A stretch of DNA of 64,000 bases from Actinomycetota bacterium (GTDB lineage Bacteria > Actinomycetota > Acidimicrobiia > Acidimicrobiales > JAJPHE01). Shown here one piece after another: positions 63,057-64,000 of this stretch. Position 1 is the first letter of the stretch; every line of letters begins with the position of its first letter. The stretch is taken from assembly GCA_027315345.1 (NCBI GenBank), contig DAHUYE010000083.1:1-64000 (forward strand), written 5' to 3'. Below the pieces are notes generated by a model. It saw only the letters and a list, made by a program, of their open reading frames with translations. It made no database searches and was not told the origin of the DNA. Both the position numbers and the translations under genes were made by a program.

Positions 63057-63958
63057 CCGGGATCCCTACTCAGCCGCCCCTACGGATCGGATTGGTGGGG
63101 GCCGGGCCGTGGGCGGCCATGTTCCACGCACCGATGTTGGCCCGTTCCCCGGACGTGGATCTGGTCGGGATCTGGGCCCGCCGGCCGGAGCCGGCCGGGG
63201 CTCTGGCCGAGCGGCGGCACACGGTCGCCTTCGAGGACCTCGACGCCCTCCTGGACGCGGTGGACGCAGTGGCCCTGGCCGTGCCCCCCGACGTGCAGTG
63301 CGAGCTGGCCGTCCGGGCGGCCCGGGCCGGAAAGCACCTACTGCTGGAGAAGCCCCTCGGCCTCGACCTGGCCGGCGCCACCGAACTGGTGGCCGCCGTG
63401 GAGGAGAGCGGGGTTCGCACCCAGATGGTCCTCACCCGTCGCTACCTGCCCTCCACCATCTCGTTCCTGGAGCAGGCCGCCGCCCTGACCCCCTACGGCG
63501 GGCGGGCGGCGGCCATCTCCGGAGCCGTCCTGGGCGACGCCCCCTTCGCCACCCCCTGGCGGATCGCCCACGGCGCCCTGCTGGATGTCGGTCCCCACGT
63601 CCTGGACCTGCTCGACGCCGCCATCGGCCCCATCGGGGACATATCCGCCCGGGGTGACCCCCGCCGGTACCTGGTCCTTGACTGCGAGCACCGCAACGGC
63701 GCCGTCAGCCAGGCCGCCCTGTCCATCAGCCAGCCCATGGACGGAAGCATCTGGACCTTCGAGCTGTACGGCCCCACCGGGGTGCTGAGCCTGGCAGACG
63801 GCGGGCCGGATGCGGCCGAGGAGTACAACACCGCCCTGGCCTCCATACCGCGCCAGCTGGCCGAGGTGGTCCGCTCCGGGGCCGACCACCCTCTCGACGC
63901 CCGGCGGGGCCTGCACCTGCAGGATCTGATCGAGCGGGCCCAGCGCAGCCTGGCCTGA
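63053..63958 (+). CDS. Gfo/Idh/MocA family oxidoreductase
   Basis: A 301-residue NAD(P)-dependent oxidoreductase. The Rossmann loop is LVGAGPWAAMFHAPML and the EKPLGLDLAGA loop (near 100) carries the Lys of the conserved E-K-P that acts in catalysis; GGALLDVGPHVLDLL-like AHGALLDVGPHVLD provides the His of the C-terminal domain. Such enzymes oxidise sugars, inositols or trans-dihydrodiols. TTG start overlaps the preceding stop; ATG would fall inside the domain. The last 42 bases of the window hold no gene. Confidence 0.9.
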   Translation: MTGIPTQPPLRIGLVGAGPWAAMFHAPMLARSPDVDLVGIWARRPEPAGALAERRHTVAFEDLDALLDAVDAVALAVPPDVQCELAVRAARAGKHLLLEKPLGLDLAGATELVAAVEESGVRTQMVLTRRYLPSTISFLEQAAALTPYGGRAAAISGAVLGDAPFATPWRIAHGALLDVGPHVLDLLDAAIGPIGDISARGDPRRYLVLDCEHRNGAVSQAALSISQPMDGSIWTFELYGPTGVLSLADGGPDAAEEYNTALASIPRQLAEVVRSGADHPLDARRGLHLQDLIERAQRSLA

Positions 63959-64000
63959 GCGGCCCGGCCGGCAGCGCCCAGGTCTGCACCACCGGTGGTG

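Overview
The window reads as a gene-dense, very GC-rich (roughly 70%) chromosomal segment of an actinomycete. Actinobacteria-restricted families (DUF3499, DUF5719, a Trm112-like/SIS-isomerase/ManB/AhcY string, a WbbL-like rhamnosyltransferase, the F420 gene cofD), an undivided prfB without the programmed frameshift, and a strong habit of starting genes directly after a TANNNT box point to Actinomycetota. I infer the class Acidimicrobiia or a close relative from the gene content; a 16S or marker-protein tree would be needed to fix this. I found no rRNA, tRNA, CRISPR array, insertion sequence, prophage or other sign of recent mobility. This is core and cell-envelope chromosome, and no clearly novel multi-gene system stands out.

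Region 1 (1-18250) is cofactor and central metabolism: a fused octanoyltransferase/lipoyl synthase (5' end cut by the window), an M24 aminopeptidase, a small HTH protein, cobalamin-dependent methionine synthase diverging from a PduO-type cobalamin adenosyltransferase, an M17 leucyl aminopeptidase with a basic tail, a sirtuin, a nitroreductase, a rhodanese-ThiF/MoeB sulfur-transfer E1, the large subunit of a methylmalonyl-CoA-type mutase, an LpdA-like flavoprotein, an M20 amidohydrolase and a biotin-carboxylase/BCCP subunit divergent from birA. The B12 theme (metH, adenosyltransferase, mutase) and the acyl-CoA carboxylase theme fit propionyl-CoA/methylmalonyl-CoA metabolism.

Region 2 (18280-38360) is a sugar-nucleotide and glycan locus: rmlB, rmlD, UDP-glucose dehydrogenase, UDP-glucuronate decarboxylase, a WbbL-like GT2, a membrane-anchored Thr-rich protein, a mannose-1-phosphate guanylyltransferase-like enzyme, a GalE-like epimerase, a GT-C-like membrane protein, cofD, three tandem GT4 enzymes, an RMD-like SDR, and a very large GT2-plus-membrane protein followed by a DUF5719 exported protein. 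Many neighbours overlap by a few bases (ATGA, GTGA or TTGA), so they are probably translationally coupled.

Region 3 (38350-49344) contains ftsH, DUF3499, a CPBP protease homologue, a zinc-ribbon protein, a large membrane protein, a DPM1/ALG5-like GT2, then manB, a Trm112-like protein, a phosphoglucose/phosphomannose isomerase and ahcY. Together with the guanylyltransferase this supplies mannose activation (Fru6P to Man6P to Man1P to GDP-Man). AhcY and MetH close the methyl cycle.

Region 4 (49345-63958) opens with the only long gene-poor stretch (about 765 bp), then an orphan NarL-type response regulator, secA, prfB, ftsE-ftsX, a MaoC-like protein, two acyl-CoA dehydrogenases, coaA divergent from a DtxR-family regulator, a small membrane protein and a Gfo/Idh/MocA oxidoreductase. 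The most reusable observation is the recurring TANNNT box 6-10 nt before start codons, which suggests widespread leaderless transcription and helps choose several starts.
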